A stretch of 13,284 bases of DNA, taken from positions 1 through 13,284 of the forward strand of contig JAGFVZ010000026.1 in NCBI GenBank assembly GCA_017640265.1, given 5' to 3'. The stretch is from Anoxypelagibacter denitrificans (GTDB lineage: Bacteria; Pseudomonadota; Alphaproteobacteria; Pelagibacterales; Pelagibacteraceae). The notes below the pieces were generated by a model. That model searched no databases, was not told the DNA's origin, and worked only from the letters and a program-made list of their open reading frames with translations. Both the position numbers and the translations under genes were made by a program. The stretch's first letter is position 1, and the number at the start of each line of letters is the position of its first letter. Positions 5,989 through 13,284 of this stretch are shown piece after piece.

Positions 5989-7380
5989 ATGGACAAAACT
6001 TCTTTAAAAACTAATGCAAATATTCTCTCAGAAGAAAGTGTATTAAATTGGCAAATTATCCAAAAAGATTTTGAAAAATCTTTTGGCACAGAAGTTTATT
6101 CGAGCTGGCTGAAAAATATTTTGTTGGTAAAAGAGTATAATCATTATGTTATTTTAGGGGTGCCAACAAGATTTTTTAGGGATTGGATAACTTCAAGATA
6201 TGCCGATAAAATTTTAAGTGAATTAAAAAGACACAAATTAAGTATAAATCGAATAGAATTTAAAATTATAGAAAAAGAAAAATTAGAAAATAAAATTATT
6301 TCTCCAGCTTCAGGTAGAAACAAAATTATGGAGATGAAAGATTCAATTTTAAATTATAATAGATTAAATAATAATTTAAGTTTTGATAATTTTGTTGTGG
6401 GCCAGAGTAACAAAATTAGTTATTTATCTGCCAAGAAAATATGTACCCAGTTATCTATATATAACCCACTTTTTATTTATGGCGGCGTTGGATTAGGAAA
6501 AACCCATTTAATGAATGCAATAGGTTTAGAATTAAGTAGTAACAATAATGTAATGTTTATTTCTGCAGAAAGATTTATGTATCAGTTTATCAAGTCAATA
6601 AAAAAAAATGAAATGGTAAGTTTCAAGGATTTTTTTAGAAGAGCAAATGTTTTTATAATTGACGATATACAATTTATAAGAGGAAAAGAAGGTCTACAAG
6701 AAGAGTTCTTCCACACATTTAACAGCCTATTTGATAAAAGTTCACAAATTGTAATTTCTTCTGATCGACCGCCCAATAAACTTGATAGAGTACAAGACAG
6801 AATTAAATCAAGACTTTCAGGAGGATTGGTAGTTGATATTGGTTTACCAGATTATGATTTGAAATTAAATATTTTAAGAAAAAAGATTGAAGAATTTCAA
6901 AAATCTTTTAAAGAACATCCGGATCTAAGTGACGAAGTTGTCGACTATTTGGCTAAAGACACAAAGTCAAATATAAGAGAATTAATTGGTGTATTTAATC
7001 GAGTTGTAGCTTTTAGCAAAATGAGTAATAGGTCGCTAAGCATAAATGATTGTAAGATAATTTTAAAAGACGTTTATAATAGTACTAAAATTATAAGTAT
7101 TGATAAAATTCAGAATGTTACATCAAATTTTTTTAGCATCAATCTAGATGAGATGCTTTCCCAGCGAAGATCACGTCCGTTGGCCAGGCCCAGACAAATT
7201 GCAATGTATCTTGCAAAAAAACTTACAACTAGATCTTTACCTGAAATAGGTAGAAAATTTGCAAATAGAGATCACACAACCGTTATCCATGCAGTGAAAA
7301 CGATTGATAAACTTTCAAAAAATGATGAGAAAATGAGAAAAAATATTGAAGAGATAAAGTCAATAATTCTAAACGATTAA
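5989..7380 (+). CDS. dnaA: Chromosomal replication initiator protein DnaA
   Basis: A complete 463-residue initiator that binds DnaA boxes at the origin, oligomerises with ATP, melts the adjacent AT-rich DNA and loads the replicative helicase. Domain I (about 17-90) has the W-x-x-x-x-x-x-F-x-x-W pattern and FFRDWITSRY; a short variable linker follows. The AAA+ domain shows Walker A GGVGLGKT at 165-172, Walker B FIIDD with D225-D226, and the sensor segment ISSDRPP. The C-terminal helix-turn-helix domain IV has RPRQIAMYL (R402 onward) and the DnaA signature RDHTTVIHA at 427-435, both intact, so recognition of near-standard DnaA boxes is expected. The ATG at 5989 has no Shine-Dalgarno. dnaN starts 1 nt after the stop, making a dnaA-dnaN operon. 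Upstream repeats may mediate autoregulation. Confidence 0.98.
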   Translation: MDKTSLKTNANILSEESVLNWQIIQKDFEKSFGTEVYSSWLKNILLVKEYNHYVILGVPTRFFRDWITSRYADKILSELKRHKLSINRIEFKIIEKEKLENKIISPASGRNKIMEMKDSILNYNRLNNNLSFDNFVVGQSNKISYLSAKKICTQLSIYNPLFIYGGVGLGKTHLMNAIGLELSSNNNVMFISAERFMYQFIKSIKKNEMVSFKDFFRRANVFIIDDIQFIRGKEGLQEEFFHTFNSLFDKSSQIVISSDRPPNKLDRVQDRIKSRLSGGLVVDIGLPDYDLKLNILRKKIEEFQKSFKEHPDLSDEVVDYLAKDTKSNIRELIGVFNRVVAFSKMSNRSLSINDCKIILKDVYNSTKIISIDKIQNVTSNFFSINLDEMLSQRRSRPLARPRQIAMYLAKKLTTRSLPEIGRKFANRDHTTVIHAVKTIDKLSKNDEKMRKNIEEIKSIILND

Positions 7381-7381
7381 A

Positions 7382-8497
7382 ATGCAGTTTCAGATAAAAA
7401 GAGATATATTACTTAAGTCATTGGCTGCAGCTCGCAATGTAATTGAGAAAAAAAATACCCTCCCTATTCTTTCCAATGTTTTATTAGAGATAAAAAATAA
7501 AAAATTGAATATAGTAACAACTGACTTAGACTTAATATTTCATGATGAAATATCTGATTTAAAAGTGGATCAAGAAGGAGGTACCACTACTTCAGCCATG
7601 GTGTTATATGATCTTTTAAGAAAATTGTCTTCTAATCTTAATGTCATTTTCGATTTACAGAGTGAAAATAAATTAAATATTTCTGCTGAAAATTCAAAAT
7701 TTAACCTTTTATGTTTACCGGTTGACAATTTTCCTAATTTTACAGATGATTTTAAGTCGAATGGAATAAATCTCGACAGAAAAAAATTTTTATCCTTACT
7801 AAATAAAACTAAAATATCGATGTCTAATGATGAAACAAGACATTATTTAAATGGGATTTATATCCATTCAACGATATCTAATCAAAAGTCATATTTAACA
7901 GGCGTAGCAACTGACAGTCACAGACTATCATCTAGTAGTATTCCAGTAGAAAACCTAGATAATTTTAAATCTTTTATTTTACCAAAAAAAACTGTTTTCC
8001 AATTATGCAATTTACTTCAAGAAAATGAGAAAGAAGTCTTTCTCAACACTAGTGATACAAAAATTCAATTTAAAATAGGAAATTCAAAAATAATTTCTAA
8101 AATAATTGACGGTAAATTTCCTGATTACCATAAGGTAGTACCCAAAAATAATAATAAAACTTTGTTGGTAAATGCGAAAGATTTTATACATTCTATCGAG
8201 CGAGTAACTACAGTTTCAATAGATAGAAAAGAGGGAGTAAAACTTACTTTAGGAAAAGATTATATACAGTTATTTGTTAACAGTTCGTCTTCTGGGGAAG
8301 GCAAAGAAGTTTTAAAGGCCAACTATAATTCTGAAGATTTAACTATAAGTTTTAATTCAAGATATTTATTAGATATTGCTTCAGAAATTGAAGATGAAAA
8401 ATTAGTGATGAATTTAAACGATTCAGTTTCACCAGTTTTAATTCAAGACAAATTGGATAAGCAAAGTTATTTTGTAATTATGCCAATGAAAATTTGA
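7382..8497 (+). CDS. dnaN: DNA polymerase III beta subunit (sliding clamp)
   Basis: A 371-residue sliding clamp that dimerises into a ring around DNA and tethers polymerase III and other replication and repair proteins. The N-terminus MQFQIKRDILLKSLAAARNVIEKKNTLPIL-SN follows the family pattern in which the clamp domain begins with K/R-x-x-L-L-x-x-L and reaches the T-L-P-I-L-x-N strand. It contains three clamp domains of about 120 residues each, with the R-H-Y-L-N-G-I-Y-I-H segment at the start of domain II and F-P-D-Y at the end of that domain. It ends YFVIMPMKI, equivalent to the conserved MPMR-L tail that lines the protein-binding pocket. Length is normal (E. coli 366). It is translationally adjacent to dnaA with a single base between stop and ATG. 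recF, often next, is not here. Confidence 0.97.
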   Translation: MQFQIKRDILLKSLAAARNVIEKKNTLPILSNVLLEIKNKKLNIVTTDLDLIFHDEISDLKVDQEGGTTTSAMVLYDLLRKLSSNLNVIFDLQSENKLNISAENSKFNLLCLPVDNFPNFTDDFKSNGINLDRKKFLSLLNKTKISMSNDETRHYLNGIYIHSTISNQKSYLTGVATDSHRLSSSSIPVENLDNFKSFILPKKTVFQLCNLLQENEKEVFLNTSDTKIQFKIGNSKIISKIIDGKFPDYHKVVPKNNNKTLLVNAKDFIHSIERVTTVSIDRKEGVKLTLGKDYIQLFVNSSSSGEGKEVLKANYNSEDLTISFNSRYLLDIASEIEDEKLVMNLNDSVSPVLIQDKLDKQSYFVIMPMKI

Positions 8498-8536
8498 AAT
8501 TTTTTAATTTCACAAAAAAAAATTATTTTATCTACT

Positions 8537-8561
8537 ATTACCCTTATCAATCAATGGTAAT
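8537..8561. terminator. Weak hairpin after dnaN
   Basis: ATTACC (8537-8542) and GGTAAT (8556-8561) form a perfect 6-bp stem with a 13-nt loop, in the 135-nt dnaN-gyrB gap. Only TTTACTCTTGTT follows, so it would be at best a weak terminator. The same gap has TTATCTACT (8528-8536), which matches the DnaA box consensus at seven of nine bases; this could be chance. Confidence 0.25.
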
Positions 8562-8584
8562 TTACTCTTGTTCGTTAGGTCTAT

Positions 8585-8613
8585 TTTATATATCTAAAAA
8601 AAAATGATATAAT
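8585..8613 (+). promoter_or_regulatory. gyrB promoter
   Basis: A perfect -10 hexamer TATAAT at 8608-8613 is preceded, after 17 nt, by TTTATA at 8585-8590 (four of six to the -35 consensus). The predicted start is near 8620, leaving a leader of about 13 nt before the gyrB ATG at 8633, without a Shine-Dalgarno. The rest of the 135-nt gap shows no other gene. The promoter implies that gyrB is transcribed independently of dnaA-dnaN. Confidence 0.55.
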
Positions 8614-8632
8614 CCAACGTTTCCATATTAAA

Positions 8633-10702
8633 ATGAAAGATATTCAAAAGAGCAATTCAGGTAAAAATTATAGCGCCGATTCAATTAAAGTCTTAAAAGG
8701 ACTTGAAGCTGTTCGCAAAAGACCTGGAATGTATATTGGCGATACCGACGATGGATCAGGTCTACATCACATGGTTTTTGAAGTTGTAGATAATTCTATA
8801 GATGAAGCAATAGTTGGATTTTGTAAAAAAATAACTATTACAATGCATAAAGATAACACTGTGACAGTAGAGGATGATGGAAGAGGTATACCAGTAGACG
8901 TTCATAAAGGAGAAAAAAAATCTGCTGCCGAGGTCATAATGACTCAACTACATTCAGGGGGAAAATTTGATCAAAGCTCTTATAAAGTTTCAGGAGGGCT
9001 ACATGGGGTTGGCGTTTCTGTTGTGAATGCTTTATCAGAAAAACTGGATCTAACTGTATTTAGAGATCAAAAAGAATATTTTATATCATTCAAAAACGGC
9101 AAAACAGTAAGCCCAATTAATTTTATAAAAAAAACTAAAAAATCTGGTACAAAAATAACCTTTCTTCCTTCCAAAGATATTTTTTCATCTATTAAATTCA
9201 ACGCATCCACTCTGCATAAAAAAATGAGAGAGTTAGCCTTTTTAAATAAAGGTCTACAAATTAATTTGATCGACGAAACACACGCTAAAATCAAGGTTTA
9301 TGAAAGTAAATATAGCGGTGGAATTACTGAATTTGTTTCTTTCCTTGATCAAAAAAAATCCATTCTGGCTAATAAAAATGAAAAAGCTGCTTTTAAGAAA
9401 CCTTTATATTTAATGGGTGAGAAAAAAAATGTAATTGTGGAGTGTTCTTTTCAATGGAACGCAGGATTTTCTGAAGAAGTTTTGGCATTTACTAATAACA
9501 TTCAGCAAAAAGACGGGGGAACACATTTGCTTGGCTTTAGAAGCGCATTAACAAGAATTATAAATAAATATATTTCTGAAAAGAATTTAGCCAAAAAAAA
9601 TAAGGTAACTGTAGGAGGCGAAGATATCAAAGAAGGACTTACAGCGGTTTTATCCATAAAGATGCCAGATCCAAAATTTTCTTCTCAAACAAAAGATAAA
9701 TTAGTTTCTTCAGAAATACGAAATGTTGTTGAATCCATTATAAGTGATAAAGTGACAATTTGGTTTGATCAAAACCCTTCTGTTCTAAGAGTAGTTTTAG
9801 ATAAAGTTTTACAAGCAGCAATAGCCAGAGATCTTGCGAGGAAGACAAGAGATAGTGTAAGAAGAAAAGGCACTCTAGAGCTATCAGGCTTACCAGGCAA
9901 ACTAGCAGATTGTCAAATTTCAAAAATGGAAGGAACAGAACTTTTTATAGTAGAGGGAGATTCTGCGGGAGGTTCAGCAAAGCAAGGAAGAACAAGAGAA
10001 TTTCAAGCAGTTCTTCCGCTAAGAGGAAAAATTTTAAATACATATATTAATGAAAATAAAAAAATAAATGGATTCAACGGCTCACATGAAAATAGAGCGT
10101 TATCTAAAATGATGTCGTCAAATGAAATAGTTACATTAATCAATGCTCTTGGTACAGGTTTTAGAAATTTTGATATAGAAAATTTAAGATATGAGAAAAT
10201 CATCATCATGACAGATGCGGATGTAGACGGTTCGCATATAAGAACTTTATTACTAACTTTTTTTAATAACCAACCATTTAATCAGTTAATCGAGAAGGGC
10301 CATTTATATTTAGCTCAACCACCATTATTTAAAATAACCAAGGGAACAAAAAGTGTTTATATTAAAAATGAAAAAGAATTAGAAAAATATATTTTAAAAT
10401 CATCTGAAAATGCTGTTAAAAAATTGACAAAAACAGCACTAGAAAAATTTATTAGCAATGAAAAGAAAAAGTTAAGAATACAAAGGTTTAAAGGTTTAGG
10501 CGAAATGAATCCCGAAGAATTATGGCAAACTACCTTAAACCCTGAAAATCGTACTTTATTAAGAGTTGAATATTCTAAGGGGACCAAAGAAAAATCTAAA
10601 GAGGATCGAAACATTATAAAAATATTAATGGGAGATGAGGTTGCTCCAAGAAAAAATTTTATTATCAGTAAAGCTTTAGAAGTTGAAAATTTAGATATTT
10701 AA
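8633..10702 (+). CDS. gyrB: DNA gyrase subunit B (short form)
   Basis: A 689-residue ATPase subunit of DNA gyrase, which introduces negative supercoils together with GyrA. The GHKL ATPase domain has E50-V-V-D-N54, the EDDGRGIP loop at 80-87 and GGLHGVGVSVVNALS; QTKDKLVSSE marks the ATP-contacting loop of the transducer domain. The TOPRIM domain has the metal-binding residues E441 (EGDSAGGSAKQGR) and D528/D530 (DADVDGSH). The C-terminus has QRFKGLGEMNPEELW (from Q617), LMGDEV-x-PR and the final LEVENLDI, resembling E. coli GyrB's AANIDI, which favours GyrB over ParE. Gram-negative GyrB is usually about 800 residues; here only about 85 residues separate DADVDG from QRFKGLGE, so the roughly 170-residue TOPRIM insert is missing. 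The frame is intact, so this is not a truncation. The sensor kinase gene follows after 4 nt. Confidence 0.95.
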   Translation: MKDIQKSNSGKNYSADSIKVLKGLEAVRKRPGMYIGDTDDGSGLHHMVFEVVDNSIDEAIVGFCKKITITMHKDNTVTVEDDGRGIPVDVHKGEKKSAAEVIMTQLHSGGKFDQSSYKVSGGLHGVGVSVVNALSEKLDLTVFRDQKEYFISFKNGKTVSPINFIKKTKKSGTKITFLPSKDIFSSIKFNASTLHKKMRELAFLNKGLQINLIDETHAKIKVYESKYSGGITEFVSFLDQKKSILANKNEKAAFKKPLYLMGEKKNVIVECSFQWNAGFSEEVLAFTNNIQQKDGGTHLLGFRSALTRIINKYISEKNLAKKNKVTVGGEDIKEGLTAVLSIKMPDPKFSSQTKDKLVSSEIRNVVESIISDKVTIWFDQNPSVLRVVLDKVLQAAIARDLARKTRDSVRRKGTLELSGLPGKLADCQISKMEGTELFIVEGDSAGGSAKQGRTREFQAVLPLRGKILNTYINENKKINGFNGSHENRALSKMMSSNEIVTLINALGTGFRNFDIENLRYEKIIIMTDADVDGSHIRTLLLTFFNNQPFNQLIEKGHLYLAQPPLFKITKGTKSVYIKNEKELEKYILKSSENAVKKLTKTALEKFISNEKKKLRIQRFKGLGEMNPEELWQTTLNPENRTLLRVEYSKGTKEKSKEDRNIIKILMGDEVAPRKNFIISKALEVENLDI

Positions 10703-10706
10703 TTAC

Positions 10707-11987
10707 ATGAACTCGTCCGATCTCTTCAAAACAGAAGAGGATTTTCAATTAGAGAAAAGAACGTTGGTTATTTTAAGATGGATGGCTATTTTTGGTCAAT
10801 TAATAGCCGTATATACCGTATACTTTGCTTTAAATTTTGAACTTCCACTTTTTTATTGTTCGATAATTATTTTATTTGGCATTTTAACTAATCTTTTTTT
10901 ACAATTTCATTTTAAAAAAAATCAACTTAGTAACTTGAATTCAGCTTTATTTCTGCTTTATGATATTTTTCAGCTGAGTTTACTTTTGTTTTTTACTGGA
11001 GGAATAAAAAATTCTTTTGTGATTTTTTTAGTTATTCCTTCAATTATATCATCAACCTTGTTAAATTTAAGAAGCACCTTTGTATTATCTACTACTACCG
11101 TAATTGTCTTGTTAGTACTAACATTTTATCATTTCCCGTTGCCAGGTTCTGGCGATTTTTATTTTGATGTTCCGGAATATTATTTATATGCAGTTCCAGT
11201 TTCTGTAATAATTGCATTAGTTTTTTTAACTTATTTTGGTGCTCGATTTGGAACTGAATCAAGAAAAAGAGCTAAAGCTTTAAATAAATTAGAGCTGATA
11301 TTGGCTAAAGAACATGAATTAGAATCTATAGGTCAGCAAGCTGCTGCTGCGGCTCATTCTCTAGGAACTCCTCTTTCTACAATAACAGTTATAGCCAGAG
11401 AATTAAAAAAGGAAATTAAAAATGATCCTAAATATTCAAAAGACATCGATTTACTATTAAGCCAAGCTAAAAGATGCGGTGATATACTTAAAAAAATATC
11501 TAAAAAGCAAATTGTAGACGATAAGTTTATGAGCGATGTCAGTATTCAAAATTTGCTTATAGAAATTACAAAATCTTTTGAAGAAATTTCAAAAAAAGAA
11601 ATTTTTTTAAATTTAGAAAAAGCTAAGGAAAGTCTAATAATTGATAGATCGCCTGAAATAACATACGGAATAAGAAATTTTATAGGCAATGCAGTAAAAT
11701 ATTCTAACAACAAAGTAGAAGTAAATTTAGAAAAAAGCTCTAATCATATAAAAATAAATATTATAGATGATGGCCCAGGTTTTCCCGAAGATGTTTTTAA
11801 AATTATTGGACAACCATATATAACATCAAAGTCAAAAGATTTGAGTTCAAAAGCTGGTTTGGGACTAGGAACGTTTATTGGAAAAACTCTTCTTGAAAGA
11901 AAGAAAGCTACACTTACGTTTTCAAATTTAGAACAAGGAGGTGCCATTGTCACCATTACTTGGAAAATTGACGATCTTAAAATTTAA
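10707..11987 (+). CDS. regB: RegB/PrrB/ActS-like redox sensor histidine kinase
   Basis: A 426-residue inner-membrane two-component sensor. About residues 20-185 are hydrophobic and fit six transmembrane helices. Features specific to RegB are the LRWMAIFGQ start of helix 1, the quinone-site heptapeptide GGIKNSF at 98-104 (RegB has GGxxNPF), the alanine-rich H-box AAAAAHSLGTPLSTI with His217, and the redox cysteine C257 in SQAKRCGDIL. The kinase core has the N-box FIGNAVKYS, the G1 box DDGPGFP, IGQPYITSK, and the G2 box GLGLGTFIGKTLLE. RegB normally senses ubiquinone redox state and phosphorylates RegA to control respiration and related genes. Two oddities: Pro is Ser in the heptapeptide, and Ser218 replaces the acidic residue after the phosphoacceptor His. 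No response regulator is in the window. It starts 4 nt after gyrB, so it may be co-transcribed, and it overlaps the convergent speB-like gene by 11 nt. Confidence 0.9.
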   Translation: MNSSDLFKTEEDFQLEKRTLVILRWMAIFGQLIAVYTVYFALNFELPLFYCSIIILFGILTNLFLQFHFKKNQLSNLNSALFLLYDIFQLSLLLFFTGGIKNSFVIFLVIPSIISSTLLNLRSTFVLSTTTVIVLLVLTFYHFPLPGSGDFYFDVPEYYLYAVPVSVIIALVFLTYFGARFGTESRKRAKALNKLELILAKEHELESIGQQAAAAAHSLGTPLSTITVIARELKKEIKNDPKYSKDIDLLLSQAKRCGDILKKISKKQIVDDKFMSDVSIQNLLIEITKSFEEISKKEIFLNLEKAKESLIIDRSPEITYGIRNFIGNAVKYSNNKVEVNLEKSSNHIKINIIDDGPGFPEDVFKIIGQPYITSKSKDLSSKAGLGLGTFIGKTLLERKKATLTFSNLEQGGAIVTITWKIDDLKI

Positions 11988-12861
11988 AATTTATAAATCT
12001 ATAAGATAGAATTTTATAAGCTAATTTAGCTACCAAAAAATTATAAGTTTCAAATCCTTTTATTGGAGATAATTCATTTATATCTGCACCAACTATTTTA
12101 GAGTGCTTTGCTGCGATTTTAATAATTTTTATTATTTCATCCCAAAACAAGCCTCCGGGCTCAGGAGTTCCAGTTGCCGGCATTAAACTTGAATCAAAAA
12201 CATCAACATCTAACGTCAAATACACTATCTTATTTTTTATTAAATTCTTAAAAAATCTGAGATCCCATTTCTCCTTGTCTTTTGCCCAAAAAATATTAAT
12301 TTTTCTTTTATTTTTTTTTAAAAAAGAGATTTCACCCTTAGATATATTTCGTATTCCGAAAGATATAACATTCACATTTTTATGATCCAAGCATCTCTTG
12401 ACAACCGATGCATGAGAAAATTTATTTCCATTATAACTTTCTCTTAAATCTGCATGCGCATCAAAATGTAATAAACAAAGTTTGTCAAATTTTTTGACGA
12501 ATGGAACAATACATCCTGATGTGATCGAATGTTCTCCGCCAAAAACCATTGGGAAAATATTTTTTTTTAATAAAGCCTCATTGATTTGAGAAATTTGTTT
12601 TAAGGCATCACTCATTTTTTTTTTAATTAAAAATGGCTTAAGCGTTTTTATTCCAATTTTTTTATATGGTTCGCAGTTTAGATCCTCATCAAATAATTCG
12701 ACTTGATGAGATGCTTTAATAATTTCTTTGGGCCCATTTTTTGTTCCAGAACCATAACTGACAGTTTTTTCTAATCCAAAAGGAACGACGACAGCTTTCT
12801 CCTTTATTTTGAATTTGTTTTCAATTCCTAAAAAACCTTGTTTGTTAGGTAAATAATTCAA
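11977..12861 (-). CDS. speB: Agmatinase / ureohydrolase-family enzyme
   Basis: A 294-residue binuclear-manganese hydrolase of the arginase/agmatinase superfamily, which removes urea from guanidino compounds (agmatine to putrescine for SpeB). The metal ligands are in place: His111 in GGEHSIT, Asp134, His136 and Asp138 in HFDAHADLR, and Asp218 and Asp220 in LTLDVDVFD; the family segments ATGTPEPGG and GADINELSP follow. Agmatinase, guanidinobutyrase and related substrates cannot be separated by eye, so the symbol is a family-level guess. The only usable start is TTG at 12861; the next Met is at residue 83, after part of the fold. That TTG is in the same frame as the upstream DHS-like gene, separated by TAA-AAA, with no Shine-Dalgarno, so translation probably depends on coupling. 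The pairing suggests a polyamine role. The 3' end overlaps the sensor kinase tail by 11 nt. Confidence 0.9.
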   Translation of the reverse strand: MNYLPNKQGFLGIENKFKIKEKAVVVPFGLEKTVSYGSGTKNGPKEIIKASHQVELFDEDLNCEPYKKIGIKTLKPFLIKKKMSDALKQISQINEALLKKNIFPMVFGGEHSITSGCIVPFVKKFDKLCLLHFDAHADLRESYNGNKFSHASVVKRCLDHKNVNVISFGIRNISKGEISFLKKNKRKINIFWAKDKEKWDLRFFKNLIKNKIVYLTLDVDVFDSSLMPATGTPEPGGLFWDEIIKIIKIAAKHSKIVGADINELSPIKGFETYNFLVAKLAYKILSYRFINFKF

Positions 12862-12864
12862 TTT

Positions 12865-13284
12865 TTATCCAAATAAGTTTGAAAAATTTTTTCTTTCTCT
12901 ATTTTGCCAAAATTTACGATGATACGCATCGCTTACAATTAAAGGCAAAACGCTCGTGGCTTCAGCAAAAACCATTTGTTCTTTAGAAGCATCAACCTTC
13001 CCCCAAGAACTTGCCTCTTTTAAAGTAGAACTGCTACACGCTCCATCTCTTGTATCCGCGACAGTTATCTGTATAGCATATTTGTGCATATCAACTTTTT
13101 TACCCAAAAGCTCTGCACAGACTACCGTATCCTGAACGAAGTTTTTTGGGACACCTCCGCCAATCATTAATAACCCAGAGGATTTTGATTTTAGTTTAAT
13201 TTCTGTGAGTTCTCTAAACTCCCTTACCGAGTCTATTGTAATATGTTTAGATGGATTTTTTTCTTGATGCATTACCAATCCAAA
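12865..13284 (-). CDS. Deoxyhypusine-synthase-like protein, C-terminal part (partial)
   Basis: The frame is open to the right edge of the window, so about 140 C-terminal residues of a longer protein (family about 350) are seen. Matches to the deoxyhypusine synthase fold are GGGVPKNF, the HKYAIQITVADTRDGACSSST strand-loop, the EASSWGKV segment carrying the equivalent of the catalytic lysine of eukaryotic DHS (SWGK), and EATSVLPLIVSDAY near the end. Bacteria lack eIF5A, so bacterial members are thought to act on small polyamines, for example making homospermidine-type products by transferring an aminobutyl group; the actual substrate is not visible. A TTG at 13278 and an ATG at 13272 are in frame but too far into the domain to be the true start. 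It ends 3 nt before the agmatinase-like gene in the same frame, and the two are very likely one operon. Confidence 0.88.
   Translation of the reverse strand, partial: FGLVMHQEKNPSKHITIDSVREFRELTEIKLKSKSSGLLMIGGGVPKNFVQDTVVCAELLGKKVDMHKYAIQITVADTRDGACSSSTLKEASSWGKVDASKEQMVFAEATSVLPLIVSDAYHRKFWQNRERKNFSNLFG

Noticed and set aside
8528..8550. TTATCTACT and TTATCAATC in the dnaN-gyrB gap as DnaA boxes
   Set aside because: They match the consensus at only seven and six of nine positions, are not repeated, and such matches are expected by chance in this base composition.
8633..10702. ParE instead of GyrB for the short topoisomerase subunit
   Set aside because: The end LEVENLDI, the LMGDEV-x-PR segment and the position after dnaN fit GyrB better, although the missing insert alone would also fit ParE.
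13270..13278. TTG (13278) or ATG (13272) as the true start of the DHS-like gene
   Set aside because: The frame stays open to the window edge and the visible part is only the C-terminal portion of the fold, so the real start lies outside.

Overview
The window is a compact, very AT-rich (G+C roughly 30% by eye) stretch of bacterial chromosome around dnaA. Gene content and style suggest an alphaproteobacterium with a streamlined genome, most likely a SAR11/Pelagibacterales member or close relative. The reasons are the RegB-type redox sensor kinase, the UbiE/UbiB ubiquinone genes, lysine/isoleucine/asparagine-rich proteins, intergenic gaps of mostly 0-70 nt, overlapping genes and few Shine-Dalgarno sequences. 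The taxon is inferred from style, not from a search.

Left region (1-5404). The first codons of a FabA-like dehydratase run off the left edge on the minus strand. Divergent from it is a Prx5-type peroxiredoxin. Then comes a tightly packed minus-strand cluster, in transcription order ubiE - ubiB - coaBC - thiF/moeB - SH3-domain secreted protein. It covers ubiquinone biosynthesis, coenzyme A biosynthesis, sulfur-carrier activation and a probable periplasmic protein. Junctions are 2 nt, 6 nt, a 20-nt overlap and an 8-nt overlap, so it is probably one operon.

Centre (5405-5988). Transcription diverges between ubiE (leftward) and rpsT (rightward). The 245-nt rpsT-dnaA gap is the most information-rich non-coding part of the window. 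It holds a long AT hairpin, a 24-bp tandem repeat whose core GTATCCAAA resembles a DnaA box, a third partial copy of that core, a hairpin plus T-tract that looks like a Rho-independent terminator, and an AT-only tract just before dnaA. It is a candidate replication origin and/or dnaA autoregulatory region.

Right region (5989-13284). dnaA and dnaN are separated by 1 nt. gyrB follows after 135 nt with its own good promoter, with no recF between. A RegB/PrrB/ActS-like membrane sensor kinase follows gyrB by 4 nt. The kinase converges, with an 11-nt overlap, on a minus-strand polyamine-type pair: a deoxyhypusine-synthase-like protein (its C-terminal part, cut by the right edge) followed by an agmatinase/ureohydrolase.

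Most genes are ordinary housekeeping genes. The points worth a second look are the repeat-rich dnaA upstream region, a sensor kinase whose phosphoacceptor histidine is followed by Ser instead of the usual acidic residue, a short GyrB without the usual proteobacterial insert, and the in-frame TAA-AAA-TTG junction of the polyamine pair. I found no RNA gene, insertion sequence, CRISPR array or mobile element. No stretch longer than 300 nt is without a gene.
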